A stretch of 64,000 nucleotides of DNA from Crambe crambe (lineage: Eukaryota > Porifera > Demospongiae > Poecilosclerida > Crambeidae), in contig OZ004590.1 of assembly GCA_963924555.1 (NCBI GenBank), positions 4,186,501 to 4,250,500 on the forward strand. Direction: 5' to 3'. Within the stretch, counting starts at the first letter, position 1. Each line of letters begins with the position of its first letter. Both the position numbers and the translations under genes were made by a program. Shown here one piece after another: positions 1 to 12,948 of this stretch. The notes below the pieces were generated by a model. The model saw only the letters and a list, made by a program, of their open reading frames with translations, searched no databases and had not been told where the DNA came from.

Positions 1-370
1 TCTGTGTGTTCCAGAACTTTCTGTGTGTGCTATGGTCATTTTGAGTAATGGTGTGTTGTCTCACATCTTCATCAATACTAAAAGCAAATGACTAAACAAT
101 GAACTTGCAGTGAGTTCAAATTCAATTTTCAATCTGCCTGGCATAGTATCTTCACTTAAGCTGCATGAGCTTAATGCATTTTATGTTATCTAGAATGAAG
201 ATTTAATCAGTCAGATAATCACTCATCCTTGGGTATGCAAGCAACTTCCATGCATAGCTGCTCTTTTTCTGCAATTTTAATTGCACATCTATTGTAGTTT
301 TCACTGCATGCTCACACGTACATAACTCATAAAAGCTAGCCAGCTATAACTCTTCCATGCAACTACGTAC

Positions 371-3300
371 CTGCTGAGGTCGTGGTGAATTTATGAGGAG
401 TTGATGTCCTAGAAGTACCAAACACTCTGGCAGTGACTGTGACAGTGTAGATACAGAATTCCTGGAGGTTAATGAAACTCGTAGAGGCAGTGGTGGTGTT
501 TATTATTCTACTATCTGTATTTGTTGAACACAATTGTCGGTTGTTGCCAGTCAATCGCTGCAGGGAAATAGTGTAGTTATCTGCTGCTAGACTACCCTCA
601 GGCTGGGACCAGGTAATGATGACTGATGTGGCAGTTATTGATGATGATATGATAGTTGGTGCTAGGAAATCTGTATAAAATATACCACTATGAAAAGTAT
701 TGAACATGCAAAAAATACGAATTACCATTCACAGTGACCTCCACTGGTCCCACTATCTCACTAGGATAGTGCTGGGAAAGGGCCCTCATACTAATATTGT
801 GCACATCTGGCTGTAGTGATATGGTGCGTGAAGTTGCAGAGGAAGCAACAGCAAGGCCAGCACTGAAATCTGTTGAATTAATTGCTATCTGGTACCCCAT
901 ACTAGGTGGAGGGGATGGTGCAGTCCAGGAGACTAACACACTTCTGACTCCATTCTGTCTGACAATAAGGTTAGTCGGAGCTGCTAGGGCACCTGCATGA
1001 CCAAATGAATTAGCTAACTACAACAGACCATTCATTCTGTAATAACAATAACATTATTTGATGACTGCTTCACCACACCAACATTATGAATCACTTGGAT
1101 TTGACTCACATATATTACAGACAAAGTTCACCAGATTTAGATGATGTGTGTAATATTATATACGTAACTTCACCTTATCTCTTTCAGTTTCTGACATGTA
1201 TAAAGACTCTTCCTTATCATACATAAATAATTAAAATAACCTTCTATATTGATATTGGAGGTGAGAGTGTTGGGTGTGGCTCTATTGGAGACAGAGTATT
1301 GGTACATTCCAGGTAGCTTCCCAGTCACTGTCAATGTGCTCCGATAGCGACTATTGCTATATGCATGTGGGTCAGTTACATTATTTACTCCAATGGAAAT
1401 GCTGAATGAGTCATTATTAGTGATGGGTGCACCATTTCTTGTCCAAGTGTAAGTTTCAGGAGGACTTCCTTCAGTATCACCAACCAGAGTGAAGGATGGG
1501 GAGGCAGCCATAAATGAAGATGATGTGATACTTACTCCAGTTATTCTAACAACACCACGTTCTGGAGAAAAATCATTTCAGAGAATGCACATAATTATGT
1601 GGATTATACTCAACTAAAATGGGTGCATGTAGATATTATTTTAATTTTATAGTCATCCTCTCTGCATCTAAATCCATTTTTATGATTTGTTAGCTAATCA
1701 GATTCATCTTCTTAGCAGGCTGTTAACTTCATGATCCTTTCAAATAGCTACAACAATCAAAATACCACATATTGTGCTTTTATCATCATTATACACACAC
1801 TTTCCTTCGAACGACTTTTCATACTATGTCAGCCACTTTAAAATTAAAATGACATCATTTGCATGCGCGTCTGTTACGCGCGTGCAAGCCATATACCCAG
1901 TGAGCTATTAGCTAAAACAGTAAGTAAACTAAAGGTCATTAATAAAAATATCAACTAAAACATGGGTTGATTCAGTAAATAAAGGTCATAAAAAGTAAAC
2001 AAACAAGTGAAGGGAAGATTTTTATGCTAAATAAAAAGGCCAATTTCTGTGAACGAACATCAATATTATGCTGCCTTCAATAATAATCCCTACATCACTG
2101 CCTCCAAGCAGAACACTTTTACACTGACATGAATAATTAAAGCAGCTTGGTTTAGGTAGTGATATAGGTCCGATTATTATTGAAGATAACATAATTTTTG
2201 ATCTGCTATAAAGTACAGACTAAACCTACATGGCCTTTTTATGTAGTATAACCCTTCACTTGTTATAAGGGCAATCTTATGAGCCTGACTGGGAAGGGAA
2301 AGGGTCTCAATTGGGAGATTTTGAATGACTTGTTGATGCAATGAGTATTGCAGGTCATGGAACATTAAATTTAGATGCTGCAAGCTAATCTTGTCAGTTG
2401 AAGTATAAAGACAAATTAACTCACCCATTGCACCACCTCTTTGATAGAATCCTACAGGAATTGCTGTTGAAATTTCACCATTCCGTCGACAAGCAAATAA
2501 TCCATTATGATAACTAAATCCCGAAACATCCACATCATTTGCACTTCTTCCATCATTGACGATTTGGGCTGTGGTGCTTTCCATTGGTATTATCTGGTAG
2601 ATGAGCTTCCCAGGTACATTATAATCAATGTGTTTTATGCTATCTCCTGACCACCAAGCAATAGGGCCAACTGTAGTGATGCAGAGTAGACCACCAGGAC
2701 CATTAGGATTACTGAGTGTTGGTGGAGGTGAATACATAACAGTTTCAACCTCATCATGATATATCAGTGTTGGAATGCCTGTGATGTTATTTCCTCTCCA
2801 AGTAACAGTCACTGCATATAGAGAGTATTCAGTGAGCGACTCTCAGATCATGACTCATTTAAATTGTATTGAGTGCAGTAGCAACTGGATATATAACAAT
2901 GGCAGATAGGTGTTCAATCATGTTGCTAGACCAGCATCTATATACAGTGTGTGTGGAGCTAGATTTCAATATATATTTGATAGGTGTGGTTTTATGAGTG
3001 TTTGTAATTGCACAAGTGAATGCAAAAAATTTCTTCGAAATAAAAATGTGAAGTAGGGATGCTATTGTAACTGCAGCTTCATTATGAAAATCAAGTACTG
3101 CAGCATCGAAGCAGTATGGCCCAAAAATCTAGCTGGAATATGTATTATAACTGCATGCAAGAGAGTGAACTTAGTGAAGTGACCCTTACCCATCATCAAG
3201 TACAAGATACTATTCCTACTTCACTCCCATGATCAAGGGCCAAGGGAGTGAAGTAGGAATAGTATCTCGTACTTGATGATGGGTAAGGGTCACTTCACTA

Positions 3301-5436
3301 AGTTCACTCTCTTGCATGCAGTTATAGTACATATTCCAGCTAGATTTTTGGGCCATACTGCTTCGATGCTGCAGTACTTGATTTTCATAATGAAGCTGCA
3401 GTTACAATAGCATCCCTACTTCACATTTTTATTTCGAAGAAATTTTTTGCATTCACTTGTTTGCATTCTTTTTCTTTGTGATTATGAAAATTGATAGACA
3501 CTAAAGGCTTCCTTGATTGAACTAAATTTATTTAATGATCAGTATTTCATTCTGTTCAGGGAGGAGAGTTTGAAGGATGATCATCTGCAGTGTAATGGAG
3601 TACTGAAAGGAGTAAACATTTTAAAAAGTGAACAGCATTAGCTAATTGTTACATATGTGATCACTGAAATAATTATTGAGATGGTACGTATGTCTTGCTT
3701 GAGGGAGGAGTATGGGGAGTTTATGCATTGGGTGTAGTGATCATAATAGTGGATGCCATCAAATGGCCACATCCTGTGCAGGTGTTATATGAGGAGAACT
3801 GCTATTAATTGCCCCACCCCTTTCATGAGGTAATATCGCGAAGATTTTTTTCATACGAGGCTGCAGCACATTATAGATAGCCCAGCTAGATTTTAGGCTA
3901 TCCCTACTTAACCTTTTTATTTGAAGAAATTTTTTACGCTCACTTGTTTCTATCCTTTTTTCTTAGTGCTTGAAGTTGAATGAGGGAGGCTACAGTACAG
4001 TAGTATACAAAGCCAGCTGTACATAAACCTCTTTTGTAGGTACATACAGTGTCTCTGGTTGAAGAATTTGTTTAGCTATTTAAGTTTTGTTGATATAAAA
4101 CTTTACAGCAACAGCAATGTAAATGACATGTACACGGCATGGTGAAGTGAGCTGACTACACTACAGCCAAGTACTGGCTATAATGCTACTATAGGATGAG
4201 CATCTGTACTGTAATTCAGCAAGGAGTGACTGGAACATCATCAGATAATGAATGAAGACCTTGGCTATAGCTAAACTTAAGCTTACGTGGCTCCGCCCAT
4301 AAGCCCCGCCCCCTTCAAAATGGCGTAGAAAGATTAGCAGCTGTGTTCCGAGTGCTATCGAATAGTGAAGTAGAGCCTTAGTCAAAACTAATAGCAAAAG
4401 ATCAGCCTCTAGGTGCCGCTCTAACAGATGGCCAAAGCAGAATTTTGATGACTATAGCCAGTAAGTCGGTACGTCGATCTTATTATTATTATTATCCTTA
4501 TTATCAGAGAGTGCGGTAGCACTCTCTAAGTAGGGATGGCAGGTCAAAGTCCATAGGACAGTATAAACTAAAAACTCTTCTTTCTCTTCTACCCTTACTC
4601 TACAGGTTCTCAGAAGGCTACAGTGAATTATTATATCTACAAAGAAGAGAGGAGAATGTTCAAAAGCCAAAAATTCATTCGCCAACATAAGAAAAAAACG
4701 AGTTCTAAAATTGACTTTTCGTTCTTTTTCTTTATAATCAGAGAGTGCGGTAGCACTCTCTAAGTAGGGATGGCAGGTCAAAGTCCATAGGACAGTATAA
4801 ACTAAAAACTCTTCTTTCTCTTCTACCCTTACTCTACAGGTTCTCAGAAGGCTACAGTGAATTATTATATCTACAAAGAAGAGAGGAGAATGTTCAAAAG
4901 CCAAAAATTCATTCGCCAACATAAGAAAAAAACGAGTTCTAAAATTGACTTTTCGTTCTTTTTCTTTATAATCAGAGAGTGCGGTAGCACTCTCTAAGTA
5001 GGGATGGCAGGTCAAAGTCCATAGGACAGTATAAACTAAAAACTCTTCTTTCTCTTCTACCCTTACTCTACAGGTTCTCAGAAGGCTACAGTGAATTATT
5101 ATATCTACAAAGAAGAGAGGAGAATGTTCAAAAGCCAAAAATTCATTCGCCAACATAAGAAAAAAACGAGTTCTAAAATTGACTTTTCGTTCTTTTTCTT
5201 TATAATAATCAGAGAGTGCGCTAGCACTCTCTAAGTAGGGATGGCGGGTCAAAGGTCATAAGACTGTATAAACTAAAAACTCTTCTTTCTCTTCTACCCT
5301 TACTCTACAGGTTCTCAGAAGGCTACAGTGAATTATTACATCTACAAAGAAGAGAGGAGAATGTTCAAAGACCAAAAATTCATTCGCTAACATGAGAAAA
5401 AAACGATGTCTAAAATTGACTTTTGTTCTTTTTCTT

Positions 5437-5469
<33 letters not shown>

Positions 5470-8400
5470 CAGATCGACGTACCGGCTTACTGGCTATAGT
5501 CATCAAAATTCTGCTTTGGCCATCTGTTAGAGCGGCACCTAGAGGCTGATCTTTTGCTATTAGATTTGACTAAGGCTCTACTTCACTACTCGAGCACTCG
5601 GAACACTGGCTAATCTTTCGACGCCATTTTGAAGCGCACGTTGGTAGGGGGCGGGGCTTATGGGCGGAGCCACGTAAGCTTAGCTAGTCGTTTAGCTAGC
5701 TATTATTCTTATCTGATGATGTTCCAGTCACTCCTTGCTGAATTGCAGTACAGATGCTCATCTTATAGTAGTATTATAGCCAGTACTTGGCTGTAGTGTA
5801 GTCAGCTCACTTCACCATGCCATGCACATGTCATTAAGCTACATTGCTGTTGCTGTAAAGTTTTATATTAAATAATAGACAAAACTTAAATGGCTAAACA
5901 AATTCTTCAACCAGAGACTGTGTATGTACCTACAAAAAAAAAAGATAAGTTTTATGTAGAGCTGGCTTTGTATAGTACTGTACTGTAGACTCGTGTCAAA
6001 TTAATAATCAGTGCATGCATACTCTCAGTTGAAGTGACAGTCAATACTGCCACTCAATTCTTTACATACACAACTTACATTCAACTTCAAGCACTAAGAA
6101 AAAAGGATAGAAACAAGTGAATGCAAAAAATTTCTTCTAAATAAAAAGGTTAAGTAGGGATAGCTTAAAATCTAGCTGGGCTATATAATGTACTGCAGCC
6201 TCGTATGAAAACAATCCCTACTTTTACAACTGCCATAGCTAGCTATAGGTAGTGGATGTAAATGTAGGGATTGTTTTCATACGAGGCTGCAGTACATTAT
6301 ATAGCCCAGCTAGATTTTAAGCTATCCCTACTTAACCTTTTTATTTAGAAGAAATTTTTTGCATTCACTTGTAATAATAATAATAATGTATAAGATCGAC
6401 GTACCGACTTACTGGCTATAGTCATCAAAATTCTGCTTTGGCCATCTGTTAGAGCGGCACCTAGAGGCTGATCTTTTGCTATTAGTTTTGACTAAGGCTC
6501 TACTTCACTATTCGATAGCACTCGGAACACAGCTGCTAATCTTTCTACGCCATTTTGAAGGGGCGGGGCTTATGGGCGGAGCCACGTAAGCTTAAGTTTA
6601 GCTATAGCCAAGGTCTTCATTCATTATCTGATGATGTTCCAGTCACTCCTTGCTGAATTACAGTACAGATGCTCATCCTATAGTAGCATTATAGCCAGTA
6701 CTTGGCTGTAGTGTAGTCAGCTCACTTCACCATGCCGTGTACATGTCATTTACATTGCTGTTGCTGTAAAGTTTTATATTAACAAAACTTAAATAGCTAA
6801 ACAAATTCTTCAACCAGAGACACTGTATGTACCTACAAAAGAGGTTTATGTAGAGCTGGCTTTGTATAGTACTGTACTGTAGCCTCCCTCATTCAACTTC
6901 AAGCACTAAGAAAAAGGATAGAAACAAGTGAGCGTAAAAAATTTCTTCAAATAAAAAGGTTAAGTAGGGATAGCCTAAAATCTAGCTGGGCTATCTATAA
7001 TGTGCTGCAGCCTCGTATGAAAAAAATCTTCGCGATATTACCTCATAAAAGGGGTGGGGCAATTAATAGCAGTTCTCCTCATATAACACCTGCACAGGAT
7101 GTGGCCATTTGATGGCATCCACTATTATGATCACTACACCAAATGCATAAACTCCCCATACTCCTCCCTCAAGCAAGACATACGTACCATCTCAATAATT
7201 ATTTCAGTGATCACATATGTAACAATTAGCTAATGCTTTTTAAAATGTTCACTCCTTTCAGTACTCCATTACACTGCAGATGATCATCCTTCAAACTCTC
7301 CTCCCTGAACAGAATGAAATACTGATCATTAAATAAATTTAGTTCAATCAAGGAAGCCTTTAGTGTCTATCAATTTTCATAATCACAAAGAAAAAGAATG
7401 CAAACAAGTGAATGCAAAAAATTTCTTCGAAATAAAAATGTGAAGTAGGGATGCTATTATAACTGCAGCTTCATTATGAAAACCAAGTACTGCAGCATCG
7501 AAGCAGTATGGCCCAAAAATCTAGCTGGAATATGTATTATAACTGCATGCAAGAGAGTGAACTTAGTGAAGTGACCCTTACCCATCATCAAGTACAAGAT
7601 ACTATTCCTACTTCACTCCCATGATCAAGGGCCAAGGGAGTGAAGTAGGAATAGTATCTCGTACTTGATGATGGGTAAGGGTCACTTCACTAAGTTCACT
7701 CTCTTGCATGCAGTTATAATACATATTCCAGCTAGATTTTTGGGCCATACTGCTTCGATGCTGCAGTACTTGGTTTTCATAATGAAGCTGCAGTTATAAT
7801 AGCATCCCTACTTCACATTTTTATTTCGAAGAAATTTTTTGCATTCACTTGTTATTATTACAAGTGAATGCAAAAAATTTCTTCGAAATAAAAATGTGAA
7901 GTAGGGATGCTATTATAACTGCAGCTTCATTATGAAAACCAAGTACTGCAGCATCGAAGCAGTATGGCCCAAAAATCTAGCTGGAATATGTATTATAACT
8001 GCATGCAAGAGAGTGAACTTAGTGAAGTGACCCTTACCCATCATCAAGTACGAGATACTATTCCTACTTCACTCCCTTGGCCCTTGATCATGGGAGTGAA
8101 GTAGGAATAGTATCTTGTACTTGATGATGGGTAAGGGTCACTTCACTAAGTTCACTCTCTTGCATGCAGTTATAATACATATTCCAGCTAGATTTTTGGG
8201 CCATACTGCTTCGATGCTGCAGTACTTGGTTTTCATAATGAAGCTGCAGTTATAATAGCATCCCTACTTCACATTTTTATTTCGAAGAAATTTTTTGCAT
8301 TCACTTGTTTGCATTCTTTTTCTTTGTGATTATGAAAATTGATAGACACTAAAGGCTTCCTTGATTGAACTAAATTTATTTAATGATCAGTATTTCATTC

Positions 8401-11400
8401 TGTTCAGGGAGGAGAGTTTGAAGGATGATCATCTGCAGTGTAATGGAGTACTGAAAGGAGTGAACATTTTAAAAAGTGAACAGCATTAGCTAATTGTTAC
8501 ATATGTGATCACTGAAATAATTATTGAGATGGTACGTATTTCTTGCTTGAGGGAGGAGTATGGGGAGTTTATGCATTTGGTGTAGTGATCATAATAGTGG
8601 ATGCCATCAAATGGCCACATCCTGTGCAGGTGTTATGAGGAGAACTGCTATTAATTGCCCCACCCCTTTTATGAGGTAATATCGCGAAGATTTTTTTCAT
8701 ACGAGGCTGCAGCACATTATAGATAGCCCAGCTAGATTTTAGGCTATCCCTACTTAACCTTTTTATTTTTTACGCTCACTTGTTTCTATCCTTTTTCTTA
8801 GTGCTTGAAGTTGAATGAGGGAGGCTACAGTACAGTACTATACAAAGCCAGCTCTACATAAACCTCTTTTGTAGGTACATACAGTGTCTCTGGTTGAAGA
8901 ATTTGTTTAGCTATTTAAGTTTTGTTGATATAAAACTTTACAGCAACAGCAATGTAAATGACATGTACACGGCATGGTGAAGTGAGCTGACTACACTACA
9001 GCCAAGTACTGGCTATAATGCTACTATAGGATGAGCATCTGTACTGTAATTCAGCAAGGAGTGACTGGAACATCATCAGATAATGAATGAAGACCTTGGC
9101 TATAGCTAAACTTAAGCTTACGTGGCTCCGCCCATAAGCCCCGCCCCCTTCAAAATGGCGTAGAAAGATTAGCAGCTGTGTTCCGAGTGCTATCAAATAG
9201 TGAAGTAGAGCCTTAGTCAAAACTAATAGCAAAAGATCAGCCTCTAGGTGCCGCTCTAACAGATGGCCAAAGCAGAATTTTGATGACTACAGCCAGTAAG
9301 TCGGTACGTCGATCTTATTATTATTATTATTATCCTTATTATAAAGAAAAAGAACGAAAAGTCAATTTTAGAACTCGTTTTTTTCTTATGTTGGCGAATG
9401 AATTTTTGGCTTTTGAACATTCTCCTCTCTTCTTTGTAGATATAATAATTCACTGTAGCCTTCTGAGAACCTGTAGAGTAAGGGTAGAAGAGAAAGAAGA
9501 GTTTTTAGTTTATACTGTCCTATGGACTTTGACCTGCCATCCCTACTTAGAGAGTGCTACCGCACTCTCTGATAAAGAAAAAGAACGAAAAGTCAATTTT
9601 AGAACTCGTTTTTTTCTTATGTTGGCGAATGAATTTTTGGCTTTTGAACATTGTCCTCTCTTCTTTGTAGATATAATAATTCACTGTAGCCTTCTGAGAA
9701 CCTGTAGAGTAAGGGTAGAAGAGAAAGAAGAGTTTTTAGTTTATACTGTCCTATGGACTTTGACCTGCCATCCCTACTTAGAGAGTGCTACCGCACTCTC
9801 TGATACTACGGCTGGAGGGGACATTCAAACACGACTTATTTTATTTCTGAACTTGATGTTTGTCACAACTCAAATTTTACGAACCCATGGACTGTTTATC
9901 AAACACCATGCAGTCGACAATATACTTGCCCATTATGAAAAACCTATACTTGAGTCCACACTGCACTCTATTATTGTGAATAGACAGTTTAATTGCATAA
10001 ACAATCACCTCAAGCACAATGTAGTGTACAGTTTTAATGGCTGCTGTTGCTGCAGGTGATCACTTATTTCATGCAATGGATCACTGGCTGAAGTTTGTAA
10101 CTGTCTGAACTTCACATGAGGGGATCTGTGATAAACTAGAACTATGGAGAAGCAAACTTAGTCAGAAACTTCTGACGAAGTCGGATTGAAGTAGAAATAA
10201 GTAAAGAATTCCTCTACAGTCGCTTGTACATCTTCAATCATGATGTAGCTACCGTGTTTCTGAGGTTGCTGTGTACGTGAACATGCATGCAAGCATGCAA
10301 CATGTGTTTGGTTTTGATAAACTGTGTGTTCATAAAAAGTTGTTTTGAAATAATCAAGTTTGGAAATTAGCAAAGTAGTGTTTGAATATCCCTTCTCAGG
10401 CACCGTAGTACGTAAGCAGAGTGATCCAATAACATGAACTTAGGCACACAACCTTTTCAAAACGCTCCAACCTACATAAAATAAACAACTAAAATCGATC
10501 GTATCTTTCTAGCTAACCTTCGTGCATGCTCTCAAAAACAACACTGAATGTGACCACACCCCACAACTAGCCTATTAATTTGAGCCTCAGCTGGGTAGAT
10601 TGCCATTGATCAATATCTAAAATTATCCATGTAGCTATCCATAGCCTAGGTAGATCTAGCTATCTAGCTACCTATGATCTCAAAGGAATAACACAAACAG
10701 AAATGAAGCTTAGGTTGAATAAATCACTTTGCCTCCTGAAATCTTTCACAGTTGATCACATTGATCACATGCGCATACATAGATAAGCCTTTATCATTTT
10801 GAAGACTCTTACTTTGACATGGCAACTAGAACCATATGACTTTATGAACTTTATGCACTTGTACATAGCTATAGTCACAATGTTGTACTGTAAAAACAGA
10901 AGCAAATATATGTCCCAATAATACACACACTATAATAGGTTTGCAGTGCACACTAAATAGTCAAGGCTCTTAACAAGTTAGTCTTTAAAAAGACTAGGAA
11001 TGCCTCGGCACGTACTTAAGTACAATCTAAATTTATATTTATTTTAAATGCTTTTACAGTGAATATGACAGTTTGCTGCATGGGCATAAATAATGAAAAG
11101 TGCAGGGGTTTGCGAGGTCAAATGTTGCCAAAATATTTCTCTCAGCTTCTGGCTGTGGTGATTGAAGTATGTGTACTGGATTCTCTCATTGTTTGGAAGC
11201 CTCAAAGTCTTAGTTCTGAGATTCTCCTTCACCATGGCTGTCTCTTTGGCACTTCAAACGATCACTAGTTTGTGTACATTGCAATCTCTGTTGTTTTTGT
11301 TCACTGCTGTCTTTTAGTCAGTTCTCTGCATGTGATAGTGGGCTTGATTTGTTGGCAAAGAAGGCCAAGAATTTCTTCACAGTTTAGAGTTACCGCGTAG

Positions 11401-12071
11401 TGACTGCGAGCCCGAGCCTAGCTGTTTGTCCTTAGTACTGTATGCCTAGCTATACTGTACTGTATACTAGCTAGCTAGAGCTAAATTAATGCACGTGCTC
11501 GATACGCATCATCGTGCATCATCGCGCATGCGCGTGAAACATACCATCGCCCATAGTCGCTTCCAGCACTGCATGTGCCTCAGCACTTCGGTGCCGAGGC
11601 AAAAAGTGTGGAGGCCCTAGGGGTAGCTGACCACACAACCATAGGCCACAGTAAGGGGGAGGGTAAGGGAGCCCGCAAAGCAGGTAGCTAACATTGTACC
11701 ACAACTCTTACTAGTGTCTGATGGTAACAATTTGACAGTGCTGACATATTTTATGGCCAAAATTGTCTGCATAAATTCATCTAAAGAACATAAACTCTAT
11801 CAGATTAGCTATACTGTAGGTACTTTTATCTTTTTTAACTTCGGTAGTTTAGCTAGCTATCATCATTCCAGGCTTCTTTTATTCTCCTCAAAATACTGTA
11901 ACTACATCTCACCCATAGATGTAGGTTTTATTACTGCATGTTTTTAAGGTATAAGGTATAGCTCTCACACTCTACATAGCTAGCTAGAACTTCATACTCA
12001 CATGGTTGACTTTGTACAGGTACTAGAAGAATCAGTAACGTCAGCATTACCAACATAATCAGTTTCTGCAT
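371..12071 (-). CDS. Gene A: Ig-FN3 transmembrane receptor, 3' end outside window
   Basis: Exons in coding order: signal peptide 12002-12071, NIg 2425-2811, Ig 1241-1561, FN1 726-992, FN2 371-670; FN3 onward lies beyond the left edge. The signal exon starts MQKLIMLVM, has a hydrophobic core and ends in VQSQP plus one base; a GTGAGT donor joins in phase 1 to NIg (TVTWRGNNITG). NIg keeps the Ig core Cys (GGLLC), Trp (IAWW) and Cys (NGLFAC). Ig keeps WTRNG but has Tyr in the second-cysteine position (MYQYSVSN). FN1 and FN2 carry the FN3 Trp (VSWTAPSPPP, ITWSQPEG). Every exon is a multiple of three flanked by phase-1 introns. Intron 1 is about 9.2 kb because of a transposon composite; the matching intron of gene C is 1 kb. 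The FN1 acceptor could instead be at 983, also in frame. Probably a surface receptor; ligand unknown. Assigning the signal exon to this unit rests on order and phase. Confidence 0.8.
3012..3460. repeat. 449 bp near-perfect palindrome, copy 1
   Basis: Starts ACAAGTGAATGC and ends with its reverse complement GCATTCACTTGT; the arms pair along almost the whole length around an axis near 3236. Confidence 0.9.
4506..5447. repeat. Four direct repeats of 234-237 bp, each starting with a hairpin
   Basis: Units start at 4506, 4740, 4974 and 5211. Each opens with a 9 bp stem hairpin (AGAGAGTGC, loop, GCACTCTCT), then AAGTAGGGATGGC. The fourth copy is the most diverged. A long open frame across the units is a by-product of the repeat. 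Confidence 0.9.
6113..6372. repeat. 260 bp palindrome, second subtype
   Basis: Same outer 12 bases as the 449 bp type (ACAAGTGAATGC and its complement) but a different interior, axis near 6240; arms contain AAGTAGGGATAGC. Confidence 0.85.
7404..8308. repeat. Two tandem copies of the 449 bp palindrome
   Basis: Copies at 7404-7852 and 7860-8308 separated by a few bases. The asymmetric centre (CATGATCAAGGGCC) is in opposite orientation in the two copies, so inversion occurred. Confidence 0.88.
9336..9804. repeat. Two inverted copies of the 235 bp unit
   Basis: Reverse complements of the 4506-5447 units, with hairpins at 9549-9570 and 9780-9801. The last marks the right end of the composite. 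Confidence 0.85.
9805..11000. other. Gene A intron 1, ancestral sequence
   Basis: Resembles gene C intron 1 (about 28125-28590), so it is the original intron resumed after the composite. I see no exon, RNA gene or recognisable element here. Confidence 0.6.
11001..11601. mobile_element. TIR element with TGCCTCGGCAC ends in gene A intron 1
   Basis: Left end TGCCTCGGCAC, right end GTGCCGAGGCA; the equivalent place in gene C (28600) lacks it. No coding capacity recognised. Ends are approximate and target duplication was not resolved. Confidence 0.5.
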
Positions 12072-12127
12072 CCTAGAACTGAGGATTGCTTCATAAAACT
12101 CACTACAGTTATACTGCTGAGTCAATA

Positions 12128-12140
12128 TGAACTTTGACCT
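12128..12140 (-). promoter_or_regulatory. DR1-like element upstream of gene A start
   Basis: On the minus strand it reads AGGTCA-A-AGTTCA, two direct RGKTCA half-sites with one-base spacing (DR1), 57 bp upstream of the ATG at 12071. DR1 sites are bound by HNF4/RXR-class nuclear receptors, a class known in sponges. Function is inferred from sequence and position only. Confidence 0.45.
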
Positions 12141-12370
12141 TCTTATTTTAGCTAACATGGTAGAAATAATTGTGGACCTGCATCCATGGTGGACTGAAAT
12201 ACTAACTGCATTGCTGTAGCTATATGGTGTCCTTTCCTGCAGCTTCCACAACCACAGTTTTGCAAGCTTTTTTCAGCAGCAAAGTGGTGCATAGCTATAT
12301 GACTTCAAATCTTACAGAGTGCTAGTATTAAGAACAATACCAGGGTCAAAACTTAGAGGATGGACATAGT

Positions 12371-12537
12371 CAGGGGTGGATACAGGGAGGGGGCCAGGGG
12401 CTGGTGCACCCCCTTCCAATTTCAATTATGCTCATAAAAAATAGCTAGCAGAATAATACTGAGGCATAATAACTGACTTATCCTTTTTTGGCCTCTCATA
12501 TTGCACCATCACCCCCCTTTTCCTGGATCCACCCCTG
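12371..12537. mobile_element. hAT-like MITE, 167 bp
   Basis: Termini CAGGGGTGGATACAGG and CCTGGATCCACCCCTG are near-perfect inverted repeats of the hAT type. Gene C's spacer lacks it at the equivalent site. An 8 bp target duplication is not clean. Confidence 0.6.
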
Positions 12538-12948
12538 ATAGCTAGATTACCTATGGCGATTTCAAAAAGAGATCTCAAAGGCAGTTCAGATGACTAGCTA
12601 GTCCTATCCATCGACACTGTGCATCCAACACAAAGAAAGAATCAAGCTCCATATTGATGGACTGTGAATATTGAATGATAATTTAACACTGCATGGCTGA
12701 AGGTTAGAAGTCTGCTACAGTATAATATGAAAATAATGGCATTTCAGAGCTGGATATTATTTTCTTCAAATAGCTTAGATAATTCAAAAAGTACGGTAAG
12801 CCACCATGAATCTATATAAGTACGTACATACACAGACATGAAAAATCCAGGTCAAAATATAAATATTACGTCATAACAGCTATGGTAAATGTATTCACAC
12901 CATTGAGCTAATAGCTACTACATAATAATGACTAACTAGGATCTTGAA

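Larger units (their letters stand above)
3012..9804. mobile_element. 6.8 kb hierarchical palindromic transposon composite in gene A intron 1
   Basis: Gene C's intron 1 has the matching site without it (28100-28140), which defines the insertion. Order: 449 bp palindrome (3012-3460); about 1 kb unit U forward (3461-4490); four direct units of 234 to 237 bp (4506-5447); partial inverted U (about 5460-6110); 260 bp palindrome (6113-6372); inverted U (about 6385-7403); two tandem 449 bp palindromes (7404-7852 and 7860-8308); U forward (8309-9325); two inverted copies of the 235 bp unit (about 9336-9804). The recurring terminal motif is AAGTAGGGAT(A/G)GC. No transposase frame was recognised, so it is non-autonomous, foldback type. 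Confidence 0.85.
12072..12948. other. Spacer between genes A and B
   Basis: Holds the DR1 site of gene A, a hAT-like element at 12371-12537, a very short relic resembling the start of the relic FN5 seen in other spacers (12545-12600), and gene B's 3' flank. No AATAAA-type signal was confidently assigned. Confidence 0.5.

Noticed and set aside
3012-3460. Pre-microRNA or structural RNA
   Set aside because: The palindrome is far longer than a miRNA precursor and occurs as a mobile repeat; a small-RNA role is only raised as a hypothesis.
4452-5252. 266-residue minus-strand open frame
   Set aside because: It runs through four direct repeats of about 235 bp and repeats the same peptide; the opposite-strand copy near 9280-9800 behaves the same. 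It is a by-product of the transposon array, not a gene.
4506-5447. Possible CRISPR-like array
   Set aside because: Units are contiguous 234-237 bp repeats with no spacer structure, in a eukaryotic intron.
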